Shown in pieces: positions 45,570-56,778 of a stretch of DNA of 64,000 nucleotides. The position numbers and the translations under genes are program-made. How positions within the stretch are numbered: position 1 is the first letter of the stretch; each line of letters starts with the position of its first letter. The notes beneath the pieces were generated by a model. That model did no database searches, was not told the origin of the DNA, and saw only the letters and a list, made by a program, of their open reading frames with translations. Source of the stretch: Mycolicibacter heraklionensis (GTDB lineage Bacteria > Actinomycetota > Actinomycetes > Mycobacteriales > Mycobacteriaceae); contig NZ_LDPO01000014.1 of the NCBI RefSeq assembly GCF_001021505.1, forward strand, positions 1 through 64,000. Direction: 5' to 3'.

Positions 45570-46274
45570 CTATCTGACAAGCAACCAGTCTTCGATGTGC
45601 CGATAAAAGGTGGACCGCTTCACCGTGCGGCTGCCGTAGCTGCCGTCGCGCACCACCAGTGCGCCGGTGGTGCCCAGCTGTGCCGCTCGACCCGTCACCC
45701 AGCGCCGTACCCGGCCGCGCCGGTCCGGGACACCGGCGCGCACACCCGGTGCGGTGGCGGTCGGCTCGATCAGCACGGCGGCCACATCCCCGTCGAAGAG
45801 GGTGGCGTCGTCGACGATTCCCTCGCCGTGCAGCACTGCGGCGCCGTCCACCGGCAGCCACCGGCCGACACCCACCAGGGCGGTGCCGGCGTCGTCGCGC
45901 ACCAGCGGCACCGGGTGGGCGACGCCCCGCCGTGCCCGCCGCGCTGCCCGCCATCCGGCCGGCAGCCGGTAGGCCCCAGTGGCGGGCGTGCGCCGTCGCG
46001 GTGCGTAACCCACCTCGACATCGAGCCGGTCGGTGCGCATCAGCCGGGTTAATATCCGCGCCAGGTCCGCGTCGGCTCCTACCACCACCAACCGGCGGTA
46101 GCGGTCGATGGCGGCGTCCAAGGCGTTCAAGGCATCGGTGCCTCCCGCATCTTCGTCGACCTGAACCGTTGGCAGCCCGCGCAAGGGGCGCGGCAGCGGC
46201 CGTCCGGCAAACAGCAAGACGACGGTTTCAGGCGGCATCTTCAGGCTGTCCGTGCCGTTAGTGGCGTTCAACAC
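45570..46274 (-). CDS. Conserved protein (Rv0358-like)
   Basis: This 234-residue soluble protein begins at GTG 46274. A Rossmann-like N-terminus (ETVVLLFAGRPLPRPLRGLPTVQVDEDAG, YRRLVVVGADADLARILTRL) precedes a beta-rich Arg-rich C-terminal half. I do not recognise a domain with known function. It is divergent from purA and precedes the M50 protease, matching Rv0358. A role linked to sugar or lipid handling is only a guess. Confidence 0.75.
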   Translation of the reverse strand: MLNATNGTDSLKMPPETVVLLFAGRPLPRPLRGLPTVQVDEDAGGTDALNALDAAIDRYRRLVVVGADADLARILTRLMRTDRLDVEVGYAPRRRTPATGAYRLPAGWRAARRARRGVAHPVPLVRDDAGTALVGVGRWLPVDGAAVLHGEGIVDDATLFDGDVAAVLIEPTATAPGVRAGVPDRRGRVRRWVTGRAAQLGTTGALVVRDGSYGSRTVKRSTFYRHIEDWLLVR

Positions 46275-46326
46275 GCTCCTTGTGAATCGCTTCAGATAGG
46301 CTCAGTCCCCGGCTGGACCACAGTAA

Positions 46327-48301
<1,975 letters not shown>

Positions 48302-48305
<4 letters not shown>

Positions 48306-48661
48306 TCAGCTGCGCGCGGCCCCCGCAGCGTCATCGCCGCGAACAGGGCCAGAAACGACGCGGCCGGCACGGTGTTGGCGATGCTGTCGCGGACTCGGAC
48401 ATGCGCGCCGACCGCGAGAACGAAATACAACGTCAACGCCGCGGTGGTCAGCCGTGCCAGTCCCGGAAACCGGTGCACCGACAGCAGGCCGACCGCTGAA
48501 GCGGCTTTGACGATCGGCAGCACCGGCCTGACCTCTTGCGGGCATCCGACGGTGTCGAGCGCGGTGGTGATGAACGGCGCGGGGATGGCGCACAGCACCG
48601 CGTCGGCGGCTTGGAAGGCAGCCAGGCCCGTGTAGGTCTTCGGTGACGTCAGCACACTCAT
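48302..48661 (-). CDS. DoxX-like small membrane protein
   Basis: This 119-residue, four-helix protein contains VLPIVKAASAVGLLS and CAIPAPF and is of the DoxX_2 type. ATG 48661 has TAGAGT 7 bases upstream (leaderless). Its stop overlaps the end of the convergent thioesterase by 4 bases. No specific role can be assigned. Confidence 0.7.
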
Positions 48662-48697
48662 GGGACCGACTCTATTCGGATGGGCTAGAGCCGCCAC

Positions 48698-50296
48698 CTA
48701 ATCCAGGTTCAGGGTCGCCTCTTCCAGATCCAGCCGGTGCAGCACAGCGCGCAGCACCTGATCGTCGATCCGGCCGAGGTCGCGTTCATTGATCAGCGCC
48801 ACCCGCTCGGCGGCCAGCATCTCCAGCCGGAGCCGGCGAAACGCCGCGGCGGCGGTCTCGTCGCTGTCGTCGTGGTCGGGGTCGAAGCGGCGCAGCCGTT
48901 CCCGGGCCGCGTTGCGCCGCCGGGTGTTCAAGCCGCGCAACGCGTCGGCGGCGCGTTCGCTGGCCGGTGACGGTTCCGTCGAGGCGAGCACTTCGTCCAG
49001 GCGCTCGGCCGCGGCCAGGGCCGCTTTGTCCTGCGCGGCGGCCGCGGCGATCGCATCGGCATGGTCCTGGTCGACGGGAACGCCCAGCCGGCGGATCACC
49101 CAGGGCAGCGTCAGCCCGTGCAGCAGCAGGGTGCCCACCACCACCACGAAGGTCAGGAACACCAGCTGCGGACGGCCCGGGAACGGTTGCCCGGACAGCG
49201 TCGTCAGTGGCACACCGAACGCGGCCGCCAGCGACACCACGCCACGCATGCCGGCCCAGGCCAGCACGAACACCTGGCCCGGGGTCGGTGCGGGTTCACG
49301 CTGCCGGACCTTCGCCGAGAGCATCCGGGGCCCGTAGGCGAACGTCACCACCCACACCGCCCGCACCACCAGCAGCGTCCCGAACACCGCCAGCGACGCA
49401 ACGGTCAGGGTCGAGAAGCGCACCCCATGCAGGTTCTGCACCACCGCCGGCAGTTGCAGTCCGATCAGCAGAAACGCCAACGACTCCAGCACCAGTTGCA
49501 CCGCGCGCCAGACGGCCTGGTCCTGCAGTCGGGTGGCGTAGTGGGCGCGGGTGAAGCGCTGTCCGAGGATCAATGCGGCAACCACCACCGCGAGCACCCC
49601 GGAGCCGTGGATCTCTTCGGCCGCCAGGTAGATGACGAACGGGGCCAGCAGACCGACCGCGCTCTCCACCACCGGGTCGGTCAGCCGGGCCCGGATCACC
49701 ACGATCACGGCGCCGAACGCCACCCCGACCGCCACGCCGCCCACGGCGGCCAGCGCGAAGGTCAGCAGACCCATGCCCCAGCCGGTCGCCACACCGATGG
49801 CCGCGGCCAGCGCCACCTTGTAGACGGTCAGCGCCGTCGCGTCGTTGAGCAAACTCTCGCCGCCCAGCAGCGTCATGATCCGGCGCGGCAATCCGACGCG
49901 GCGACCGATGGCGGTCGCCGACACCGCATCCGGCGGCGCCACGATCGCGCCCAGCGTCAGCGCCGCGGCCAGGGTCAGCTCCGGCACGGTGTAGTAGGCG
50001 ACCACGCCGACGGCGACCGTGGTGGCCAGCGGCAGCCCGACGGCCAGCAGGATGATGGGGCGCTTGTTGCGGCGCATGCTGATCACGGAGCTTTCCAACC
50101 CGGCCGACCACAGCAGCGGCGGCAGGATCACGAACAGCACCAGGTCTGGCCGCAGGACGATCTCCGGCACCGCGGGGATCAGCCCGACCAGCAGGCCGGT
50201 GATCACCAATACCAGCGGCGCGGACAGTTTGCGATGCCGCGCGATGGCCGCGACCAGCACCGCGGCCACCAGGGGACCCAACAGTGCGGCGTTCAC
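48698..50296 (-). CDS. CPA1 family Na+/H+ antiporter
   Basis: This 532-residue protein has about twelve transmembrane helices followed by a cytosolic C-terminal domain of about 120 residues. Family motifs include LPPLLWSAGLESS, IVAPPDAVSATAIGRR (the ion-binding Asp), GGESLLNDATALT and AWAGMRGVVSLAAA. It exchanges Na+ or other monovalent cations for protons. An upstream frame reaches 50419, but GTG 50296 has GGAGGTG upstream and leaves room for the divergent purT-like promoter. It resembles the YjcE type. Confidence 0.92.
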   Translation of the reverse strand: MNAALLGPLVAAVLVAAIARHRKLSAPLVLVITGLLVGLIPAVPEIVLRPDLVLFVILPPLLWSAGLESSVISMRRNKRPIILLAVGLPLATTVAVGVVAYYTVPELTLAAALTLGAIVAPPDAVSATAIGRRVGLPRRIMTLLGGESLLNDATALTVYKVALAAAIGVATGWGMGLLTFALAAVGGVAVGVAFGAVIVVIRARLTDPVVESAVGLLAPFVIYLAAEEIHGSGVLAVVVAALILGQRFTRAHYATRLQDQAVWRAVQLVLESLAFLLIGLQLPAVVQNLHGVRFSTLTVASLAVFGTLLVVRAVWVVTFAYGPRMLSAKVRQREPAPTPGQVFVLAWAGMRGVVSLAAAFGVPLTTLSGQPFPGRPQLVFLTFVVVVGTLLLHGLTLPWVIRRLGVPVDQDHADAIAAAAAQDKAALAAAERLDEVLASTEPSPASERAADALRGLNTRRRNAARERLRRFDPDHDDSDETAAAAFRRLRLEMLAAERVALINERDLGRIDDQVLRAVLHRLDLEEATLNLD

Positions 50297-50375
50297 CGTC
50301 GCTGCACCTCCGTCCGCTTTCACCCCTATCCTGGAGCAGCATGCAACATTTGCCGTGGCGCGGGGAGGGTGGGCG

Positions 50376-51629
50376 GTGAACGGCGAGGCGGGTGAGTTGG
50401 CGACCGAGCGGTTGCCCACCGACGGTCCCAGCCGTACCAGGGTCGCGTTGCTCGGGTCCGGTGATCTCAGTCGCGAGCTGGTGACGGCGCTGCAGCGCCT
50501 GGGCGCCGAGGTGATCGCCGTCGACCGCTACGCCGACTCCCCGTTGCACGGCGTTGTTGATCGCTCGGTGGTGGTGGACCTCGGCGACAACGACGAGCTG
50601 GCGGCGGCCATCAGATGGTTGCAGCCGAAATTCGTGGTGGTCGCCTCCGAGGTGGTGGCGACCGACGCGTTGACCGCCGCCGTCGACACCGGATTCACCG
50701 AATTGGTGCCCGGCATCCGCGGTGCCCGGTTGGCCGCCGACGCCGAGGGAATGCGGCGGCTGGCCTCCGACGACTTGGGACTGCCCACCGCGCCGTTCTG
50801 GTTTGCCGGCTCGGTCGAGGAACTGCGCGCGGTGGCCGAGCGGGCCGGCTACCCGATGTCGGTCAAACCGGTGGGCGGCTCGCTCGGCGAGGGCCGTTCG
50901 GTGATGGTCCGCGACAGCGACATCGAACCCGCCTGGCAGCGCGCGGTGGCCGCCAGCACCTCGGAGACGCCGCCGCGGGTGCTGGCCGAGACGGTGGTCG
51001 AGTTCGACAGCGAGGTCACCCTGCTGGCCGTCCACCGCGACGGTCCGGACGGGCCGGCGCTGGACTTCTGCGTACCGATCGGCCACCGCAGCGTCGAGGA
51101 GCCGAACGGCCAACTGACGGTGGAATTCTGGCAACCGCACCCGATGAGCCCGGTGGCGCTGGATGCGGCCAAGTCGATTGCCGCGCGGGTCGCCCGCGCT
51201 CTCGGTGGACGCGGCCTGTTCGGGGTGGATCTGCTGGTATACGGCGATGAGGTGTATTTCGCCGGGGTCAACGTGCGCCCGTACGACGCCACCCTGCTGA
51301 CGTTGCGTACGCAGCGGCTTTCCGGTTTCGAGCTGCAGGCGCGGGGGATCCTCGGGCTGGCGACCGACACCATCATGGTCTCGCCCGGCGCCGCCCGGCT
51401 GATCTACTCGCGCCGCCGCGTCGGCACCGCGGCCGAGACCACGCCGGACAGTGTGGCGGTGGTCGCCGATGCACTCAGCGTGACCGAAAGTGATGTCGTG
51501 GTGTTCGGGCACCACGAGGGGCACCCCCGTCGGCGGCTGGGCTTGGCGCTGGCCACCGGGCCAGACATCACGGTCGCCCGCGACCGCGCGGCGCAGGTGG
51601 CGACCGTTCTGGGCAAGCTCTGGCCGTGA
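50376..51629 (+). CDS. purT: PurT-like ATP-grasp protein (Rv0389-like), altered metal site
   Basis: PurT makes formyl-GAR from formate, ATP and GAR in purine synthesis. This 417-residue ATP-grasp protein keeps the family frame: VALLGSGDLSRELVTALQRLG, DLGLPTAPFWFA, VKPVGGSLGEG, ETVVEFDSEVTLLAV and GVDLLVYGDEVYF. The two Mg-binding glutamates of E. coli PurT (GVELFV and FSEVSPRPHD) are Asp and Gly here (GVDLLV and FAGVNVRPYD), and the ATP-loop Lys of SSGKG is Glu. It may therefore be weak or changed in activity. It is followed by the rhodanese and metZ genes, as Rv0389-0391. Confidence 0.82.
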   Translation: MNGEAGELATERLPTDGPSRTRVALLGSGDLSRELVTALQRLGAEVIAVDRYADSPLHGVVDRSVVVDLGDNDELAAAIRWLQPKFVVVASEVVATDALTAAVDTGFTELVPGIRGARLAADAEGMRRLASDDLGLPTAPFWFAGSVEELRAVAERAGYPMSVKPVGGSLGEGRSVMVRDSDIEPAWQRAVAASTSETPPRVLAETVVEFDSEVTLLAVHRDGPDGPALDFCVPIGHRSVEEPNGQLTVEFWQPHPMSPVALDAAKSIAARVARALGGRGLFGVDLLVYGDEVYFAGVNVRPYDATLLTLRTQRLSGFELQARGILGLATDTIMVSPGAARLIYSRRRVGTAAETTPDSVAVVADALSVTESDVVVFGHHEGHPRRRLGLALATGPDITVARDRAAQVATVLGKLWP

Positions 51630-51672
51630 CCCCCCGTGGCGTCAAACTGGTTCAGGTGCGAGACTTCCGCAG

Positions 51673-52077
51673 GTGAGCTACGCAGGAGATATCACACCCG
51701 AGCAGGCCTGGGCGATACTGCGCGATGACCCGGCGGCGACGCTCATCGACGTGCGCACCGACGCCGAATGGCGCTTCGTCGGGCTGCCTGACGTGTCCGG
51801 TCTGGGCCGCGACGTGGTCTGCATCGAGTGGGTTCACTCCGACGGGACCCCCAACCTGGACTTCTCCCGCGAACTGGCCGCGCGCGTCGGCAGCGGGCCT
51901 GCGATCTTCCTGTGCCGCTCGGGCAACCGCTCCATTGGGGCCGCCGAAGCCGGTACCGCGCTGGGATTGACCCCGTCCTACAACGTGTTGGACGGCTTCG
52001 AGGGCCAGCTTGACGAGCACGCTCACCGGGGTGGCACCGGCTGGCGAGCCGTCGGCCTGCCCTGGAAGCAGTCATGA
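51673..52077 (+). CDS. Rhodanese-domain sulfurtransferase (Rv0390-like)
   Basis: This 134-residue single rhodanese domain starts at GTG 51673. The persulfide-forming Cys is C81 in FLCRSGNRS, with LIDVRTDAEW before it. It overlaps metZ by ATGA, so it may supply or handle sulfane sulfur for sulfhydrylation by MetZ. A larger frame starting at 51490 extends into the purT-like gene and is not real. Confidence 0.92.
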   Translation: MSYAGDITPEQAWAILRDDPAATLIDVRTDAEWRFVGLPDVSGLGRDVVCIEWVHSDGTPNLDFSRELAARVGSGPAIFLCRSGNRSIGAAEAGTALGLTPSYNVLDGFEGQLDEHAHRGGTGWRAVGLPWKQS

Positions 52078-53303
52078 GTCGGCCGGAACCGACCCGCTCC
52101 GTCCGCATCCCGAAACCGCTGCCGGACGGTGTCAGCGCGGCCACCATCGGGGTCCGAGGTGGTCTGCTGCGCACGCAGTTCGAGGAGACCGCCGAGGCGC
52201 TGTTCCTGAGCTCCGGATACGTCTACGAGTCCGCGGCCGCCGCGGAGCAGGCGTTCACCGGCGAGGTCGACCGGTTCGTCTACTCGCGCTACGGCAACCC
52301 GACGGTGTCGATGTTCGAGGAACGGCTGCGCCTGATCGAGGGGGCCCCGGCGGCGTTCGCCACCGCCAGCGGCATGGCGGCGGTGTTCGTGGCACTCGGC
52401 GCGCTGTTGAAAGCCGGCGACCGTCTGGTGGCCGCGCGCAGCCTGTTCGGGTCCTGCTTCGTGATCTGCAACGAGATCCTGCCCCGCTGGGGCGTGGAAA
52501 CCGTCTTCGTCGACGGCGAGGACATGGCGCAGTGGGAGCAGGCGCTCTCGGTACCCACCAACGCGGTGTTCTTCGAGACACCGTCCAACCCGATGCAGTC
52601 ACTGGTCGACATCGCCGCGGTCACCGAGCTGGCCCACGCTGCCGGCGCGAAAGTGGTGCTGGACAACGTGTTCGCGACCCCGCTGCTGCAGCAGGGTCTA
52701 CCGCTCGGGGTGGATGTGGTGGTGTACTCCGGCACCAAGCACCTCGACGGGCAGGGCCGGGTCCTGGGCGGGGCGATCCTGGGCGACCGGGAATACATCG
52801 ACGGCCCGGTACAGACCCTGATGCGGCACACCGGACCGGCGCTGAGTGCCTTCAACGCGTGGATCCTGCTGAAAGGCCTTGAAACACTGGCAATTCGGGT
52901 TGACTACGCAAACTCCGCAGCGCTGAAGATCGCGGAGTTCCTGGAGCGGCATCCGGCGGTGCGCTGGGTGCGCTACCCCTTCTTGGCGTCGCATCCGCAA
53001 TACGATTTGGCCCGCCGGCAGATGTCCGGCGGCGGCACCGTCATCACCTTCGAGCTCGATGCACCCCAAAGTGCCGCCAAGCAGCGGGCATTCGAGCTGC
53101 TGGGCAAGCTGACGCTGATCGACATCTCCAACAACCTGGGCGACGCCAAGTCACTGATCACCCACCCGGCCACCACCACCCACCGGGCGATGGGACCCGA
53201 CGGGCGTGCCGCGATCGGGCTCGGCGACGGGGTGGTGCGGATCTCCGTCGGGCTGGAGGGCACCGACGATCTGATCGCCGACCTGGATCAGGCACTGGGG
53301 TAA
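52074..53303 (+). CDS. metZ: O-succinylhomoserine sulfhydrylase MetZ
   Basis: MetZ uses PLP to combine O-succinylhomoserine and sulfide into homocysteine for methionine synthesis. The 409-residue protein of the Cys/Met-metabolism family has YSRYGNPTV, ATASGMAAVF, ETPSNP and the Schiff-base Lys K222 in SGTKHLDGQG. It is translationally coupled to the rhodanese. It corresponds to Rv0391. Confidence 0.96.
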   Translation: MSRPEPTRSVRIPKPLPDGVSAATIGVRGGLLRTQFEETAEALFLSSGYVYESAAAAEQAFTGEVDRFVYSRYGNPTVSMFEERLRLIEGAPAAFATASGMAAVFVALGALLKAGDRLVAARSLFGSCFVICNEILPRWGVETVFVDGEDMAQWEQALSVPTNAVFFETPSNPMQSLVDIAAVTELAHAAGAKVVLDNVFATPLLQQGLPLGVDVVVYSGTKHLDGQGRVLGGAILGDREYIDGPVQTLMRHTGPALSAFNAWILLKGLETLAIRVDYANSAALKIAEFLERHPAVRWVRYPFLASHPQYDLARRQMSGGGTVITFELDAPQSAAKQRAFELLGKLTLIDISNNLGDAKSLITHPATTTHRAMGPDGRAAIGLGDGVVRISVGLEGTDDLIADLDQALG

Positions 53304-53309
53304 ACAGAC

Positions 53310-53714
53310 TCAGGGTGCCGGTGGTGCCGGCTGGTCGGGTGGTGCCGGCTGGCCAGGTGGTGGAGGTTGGTCGGGTGGCGCCGGTGCGTCTGGGGGAATC
53401 GCCCCTTCGCAGCCGCCGGGCGGTGGCGGAGCCGGCATGACGTTGTTACCGCTGTCGCCTACGCAGTCGTAGTTCCAGGTCGGACCCACCCAGCCGTTGC
53501 CGCCCATCCACTGGTGCCAGTACGACCCGTCGGGATAGTGCTCGCCGTCGCACACCCGCAGCCGCCCGAATCCCCATTGCCCACCGGGACACCAGTTCTG
53601 GGTCAAATCGGGCTTGTGCGGGTCCGACCGGTCGGCATAAGCCAGCGGTGTCGGTGCCATGATCGCGGTAATGCAACAGACCGCGACGCCCAGCGACGTC
53701 AGACCCATCTTCAT
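53310..53714 (-). CDS. Small secreted Pro-rich protein
   Basis: This 134-residue protein has a signal peptide (about 1-28, ending PLAYA/DRS) and an aromatic/Cys-containing domain (WCPGGQWGFGRLRVCDG, YWHQWMGGNGWVGP, YDCVG). A Pro/Ala/Gln tail with repeated PPDQP units closes it. Four cysteines suggest two disulfides. Such CDGxHYPDG-type secreted proteins are common and uncharacterised in mycobacteria. It converges on metZ with 6 bases between stops. Confidence 0.78.
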   Translation of the reverse strand: MKMGLTSLGVAVCCITAIMAPTPLAYADRSDPHKPDLTQNWCPGGQWGFGRLRVCDGEHYPDGSYWHQWMGGNGWVGPTWNYDCVGDSGNNVMPAPPPPGGCEGAIPPDAPAPPDQPPPPGQPAPPDQPAPPAP

Positions 53715-53813
53715 TTCGGCGCACCCCTTCGACCCGGGATTCCCCTACGGGTGACGCTACTGAGTCGCGCTGCGGGTTGGCTGGGAGTCCGCTGGGAGTG
53801 ATCCCCCTGGGGC

Positions 53814-54668
53814 TCAGTCGCTTTCGACGACGCCGGTGGCGTGCTGCGCCCGGTCCTCGTAGGCCTTGCGGGCCGCGGTGTCCAGCTGCAGGAACACGGT
53901 GTCGTTGTGCGTCTTCTTGTTCAGCCAGCGACGGCCCCGATCCGGCAGCAGGGTTGCCAGGATCGCCGCGCGACGCCCGAAACCGGGTACGGAAACCAGG
54001 GTCTTGGGCTTGTCGAGCACCTTGATGACCCCGGCGGCGATGTCTTCGGGCTCTACCGGCTTCTGTGCCGCCGACGGCGATGTGCCCGAGATCAATTCGG
54101 TGTTGGTGAAGGTCGGTAGCACGGCGGAGACCGACACGCCCTGCGGAGCGAACTCATCGGACATCGCGGTGCTCAGGCCGACGACGGCGAATTTCGTTCC
54201 GGCGTACAGCACTTGGCCCGGCACCGCCACGATCCCGGCCATCGAGGCGATGTTGATGATGTGGCCGCTGCGTCGCTTGACCATCTCGGGAAGCACCAGC
54301 TGGCAGCCGTTGAGCACGCCGTAGAAGTTGACCTCGGTCGCCGAGCGGATGGTCTCCGGCGTCTGGTCGAGGAACGGCCCGACTGGCATGACGCCGGCAT
54401 TGTTGATCAGCACGTCGATGTGGCCTTCGCCGTCGGCGCGGGCCTTGTCCAAGAACATCGAGAACGATTCGCGGTCGGTGACGTCCAGCGGGTGGCCGGA
54501 GACCTGACCGCTCGAACTCAGCTGCTTGACCGCCTTGTCCAGAATGGCGACGTCACGGTCGCCGATGACGACCCGAGCGCCACGCGCCAGCAGGGCGGTG
54601 GCAGTGGCCAGCCCGATACCACGGGCGGCGCCGGTGATGGCGATGGTCTTACCGCGAATGTTGTCCAC
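53814..54668 (-). CDS. SDR family oxidoreductase
   Basis: This 284-residue classical SDR has the cofactor motif TGAARGIGLATATALL, NNAG in VLINNAGVMP, a catalytic Ser in IASMAG and YAGTK as the Tyr-Lys pair. A C-terminal extension of about 50 residues (RRWLNKKTHND) follows, as in the mycobacterial SDR subgroup. GTG 54668 follows TAAGTT by 7 bases (leaderless pattern), so I do not use the longer frame. Substrate unknown. Confidence 0.88.
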   Translation of the reverse strand: MDNIRGKTIAITGAARGIGLATATALLARGARVVIGDRDVAILDKAVKQLSSSGQVSGHPLDVTDRESFSMFLDKARADGEGHIDVLINNAGVMPVGPFLDQTPETIRSATEVNFYGVLNGCQLVLPEMVKRRSGHIINIASMAGIVAVPGQVLYAGTKFAVVGLSTAMSDEFAPQGVSVSAVLPTFTNTELISGTSPSAAQKPVEPEDIAAGVIKVLDKPKTLVSVPGFGRRAAILATLLPDRGRRWLNKKTHNDTVFLQLDTAARKAYEDRAQHATGVVESD

Positions 54669-54723
54669 GACGACGAACTTAACAGGTGTCAAATTCGGTG
54701 TCGACGGTATGGGAAGGCTGCGC

Positions 54724-55497
54724 TCAGGCCCAGCGAGCCAGGAGCTCGCCGGCGTGCTTGCCCAGGGCGGCCTGGAATAGCGGTCCGAAGCTGATCCGAG
54801 CGATGCCGAGCGGACCGAACGAGGCAGGGTCGGCGGTATCGGGTGCGGCCAGGGCATTGACCGGTTTCGGCAGCGCGGACGCCAGGACGCGCAGGGTCGC
54901 TGCGTCATGGAAACCGACCGGGTAGAGCACGTCCGCTCCCGCGTGAGCGCATTCGGTCAGCCGGGCGATCGCGCGGTCGACGCGGTCGGTGTCGTCACCG
55001 TCCTTGCGAAGGAACAGGTCCGTGCGGGCGTTGATCACCAGATGCGGTCCTGCGGCGTCAGCGGCCGCCCGCAGCGCGGCCACATACTCGGCGTGCTCGG
55101 ATGACGACCGCAGTCGCTTGCCTTCGCTGTGCACCGAGTCTTCGATGTTGCACCCGACCACCCCGGCATCCAGCAGGCCTTCGACCAGGCGGGCGGGCGA
55201 CTCGGCGTAGCCGGACTCGATGTCGAGCGACACCGGCACATCGACGGCGGCGGTGATCTGGCGTGCCCGTTCCAGGACTTCGGCGAACGACATACCTTCG
55301 CCGTCGGTCTTGCCCATCGATTCGGCAACCGGCTTGCTGCCGATGGTCAGCGCGGCGAATCCGGCGCCCACGGCCAGCTTGGCCGACCACGCATCCCACA
55401 CGGTTGGCAGGATCACCGGATTACCCGCTTGGTGCAGCGCCAGGAATGCCGCCGCCTGTTGCCCCAGAACCTCGCGACTCGTCATTTTCACAACCAT
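54724..55497 (-). CDS. Isocitrate lyase/PEP mutase family protein
   Basis: This 257-residue TIM-barrel protein has the PEP-mutase/ICL pattern: NPVILPTVWDAWSAKL, LDIESGYAESPARL, GCNIEDSV and NARTDLFL. The short length and lack of the ICL catalytic KKCGH motif rule out isocitrate lyase itself; carboxy-PEP mutase-like or C-C lyase activity is likely. ATG 55497 or, four codons in, ATG 55485 may be the start. Substrate unknown. Confidence 0.85.
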   Translation of the reverse strand: MVVKMTSREVLGQQAAAFLALHQAGNPVILPTVWDAWSAKLAVGAGFAALTIGSKPVAESMGKTDGEGMSFAEVLERARQITAAVDVPVSLDIESGYAESPARLVEGLLDAGVVGCNIEDSVHSEGKRLRSSSEHAEYVAALRAAADAAGPHLVINARTDLFLRKDGDDTDRVDRAIARLTECAHAGADVLYPVGFHDAATLRVLASALPKPVNALAAPDTADPASFGPLGIARISFGPLFQAALGKHAGELLARWA

Positions 55498-55555
55498 GCC
55501 ATGTGAGAATTCATCAGGGAAGCCCGGGTTTACCTTCCGGGGCCGTCGCCCCGTA

Positions 55556-56740
55556 TCAGCGGAAGGCGCCGAGACCGGTGAACGCCTGACCGAGCACCAG
55601 TTGATGCATCTCGGGAGTGCCCTCGTAGGTCAGCACCGACTCCAGGTTGACCATGTGCCGAATCACCGGGTATTCCAGTGATATCCCGTTGCCTCCCAGA
55701 ATGGTTCGTGCGGTGCGGCAGATCTCCAGTGCGGCGCGGGTGTTGTTGAGCTTGCCGAAGCTGACCTGCTCGGGCCGCAGCCCGGCGCTGTCTTTGAGCC
55801 GGCCCAGGTGCAGCGACAGCAGCTGCCCCTTGTGCAGTTCGAGGGCCATGTCGACGAGCTTGGCCTGGGTGAGCTGGAAACCGGCGATCGGCCTGCCGAA
55901 CTGGGTGCGCTGCGTGGCGTAGTCGCGGGCCGCCTGCCAGGCCGAGCGGGCCGCACCCATTGCGCCCCAGATGATTCCGTAACGCGCCTCGGACAAACTG
56001 GCCAACGCGCCCTTGACGCCACGGGCCTTCGGCAGCATGGCCTCGGCCGGCAGACGCACGTCGTCGAGCACCAGTTCACTGGTGATCGACGCGCGCAGCG
56101 ACAGCTTGTGGTGGATGGTGTTCGCGGTGAACCCCGGGGTGTTGGTGGGAACGATGAAACCGCGGACGCCGTCGTCGGTGGCCGCCCACACCACCGCGAC
56201 GTCGGCGATGGAGCCATTGGTGATCCACATTTTCCGGCCATTAAGAACCCAATCGGATCCGTCACGCTTGGCCCGGGTGGTCATGGCGGCCGGATCGGAG
56301 CCGACGTCGGGCTCGGTCAGCCCGAAGCAGCCGATCAGTTCACCGGCGGCCATGCCCGGCAGCCACTGTTGCTTCTGCTCTTCGGAACCGTTGTTGTAGA
56401 TCGAGTACATGGCCAGCGAGCCCTGCACCGACACCAGGGAGCGCAGGCCGGAGTCGGCGGCCTCCAACTCCACGCAGGCCAGTCCGTAATGCACCGCCGA
56501 TGCCCCGCCGCAGCCGTAACCGTCCAGGTGCATGCCCAGCAGCCCGAGCTTGCCGAATTCCCGGGCCAGTTCGCGAGCCGGCAGGTCGCCGATCTCGAAC
56601 CATTCGGCGATGTGCGGCATGACGTGTTCGACGCAGAACTTGGCGACGGTGTCGCGCAGCGCGATTTCGTCGTCGGAGAGCAGGGTGTCCAGGCTCAGCG
56701 GATCGATCGGGTCGAAGGGCGCGGTGCTGCCGGTTGCCAT
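55556..56740 (-). CDS. fadE7: Acyl-CoA dehydrogenase (FadE7/glutaryl-CoA-dehydrogenase type)
   Basis: This FAD enzyme oxidises an acyl-CoA at C2-C3 and hands electrons to ETF, which EtfD in this window can re-oxidise. The 394-residue protein has CFGLTEPDVGSDPAAM, KMWITNGSIADV, RTQFGRPIAGFQLTQAKL and the base Glu in LTYEGTPEMH. Sequence pattern is closest to the glutaryl-CoA dehydrogenase branch. Rv0400c is annotated fadE7 with similar length; the numbering is from memory and less certain than the family. Confidence 0.88.
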   Translation of the reverse strand: MATGSTAPFDPIDPLSLDTLLSDDEIALRDTVAKFCVEHVMPHIAEWFEIGDLPARELAREFGKLGLLGMHLDGYGCGGASAVHYGLACVELEAADSGLRSLVSVQGSLAMYSIYNNGSEEQKQQWLPGMAAGELIGCFGLTEPDVGSDPAAMTTRAKRDGSDWVLNGRKMWITNGSIADVAVVWAATDDGVRGFIVPTNTPGFTANTIHHKLSLRASITSELVLDDVRLPAEAMLPKARGVKGALASLSEARYGIIWGAMGAARSAWQAARDYATQRTQFGRPIAGFQLTQAKLVDMALELHKGQLLSLHLGRLKDSAGLRPEQVSFGKLNNTRAALEICRTARTILGGNGISLEYPVIRHMVNLESVLTYEGTPEMHQLVLGQAFTGLGAFR

Positions 56741-56778
56741 TCGTTCATCCTGCCACCCGGTGGGTGGCTTGGATCAGG

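Noticed and set aside
49296..51524. 742-codon minus-strand frame across the antiporter and purT-like genes
   Set aside because: It spans two divergent real genes and the promoter between them, so it is a GC-rich chance frame.
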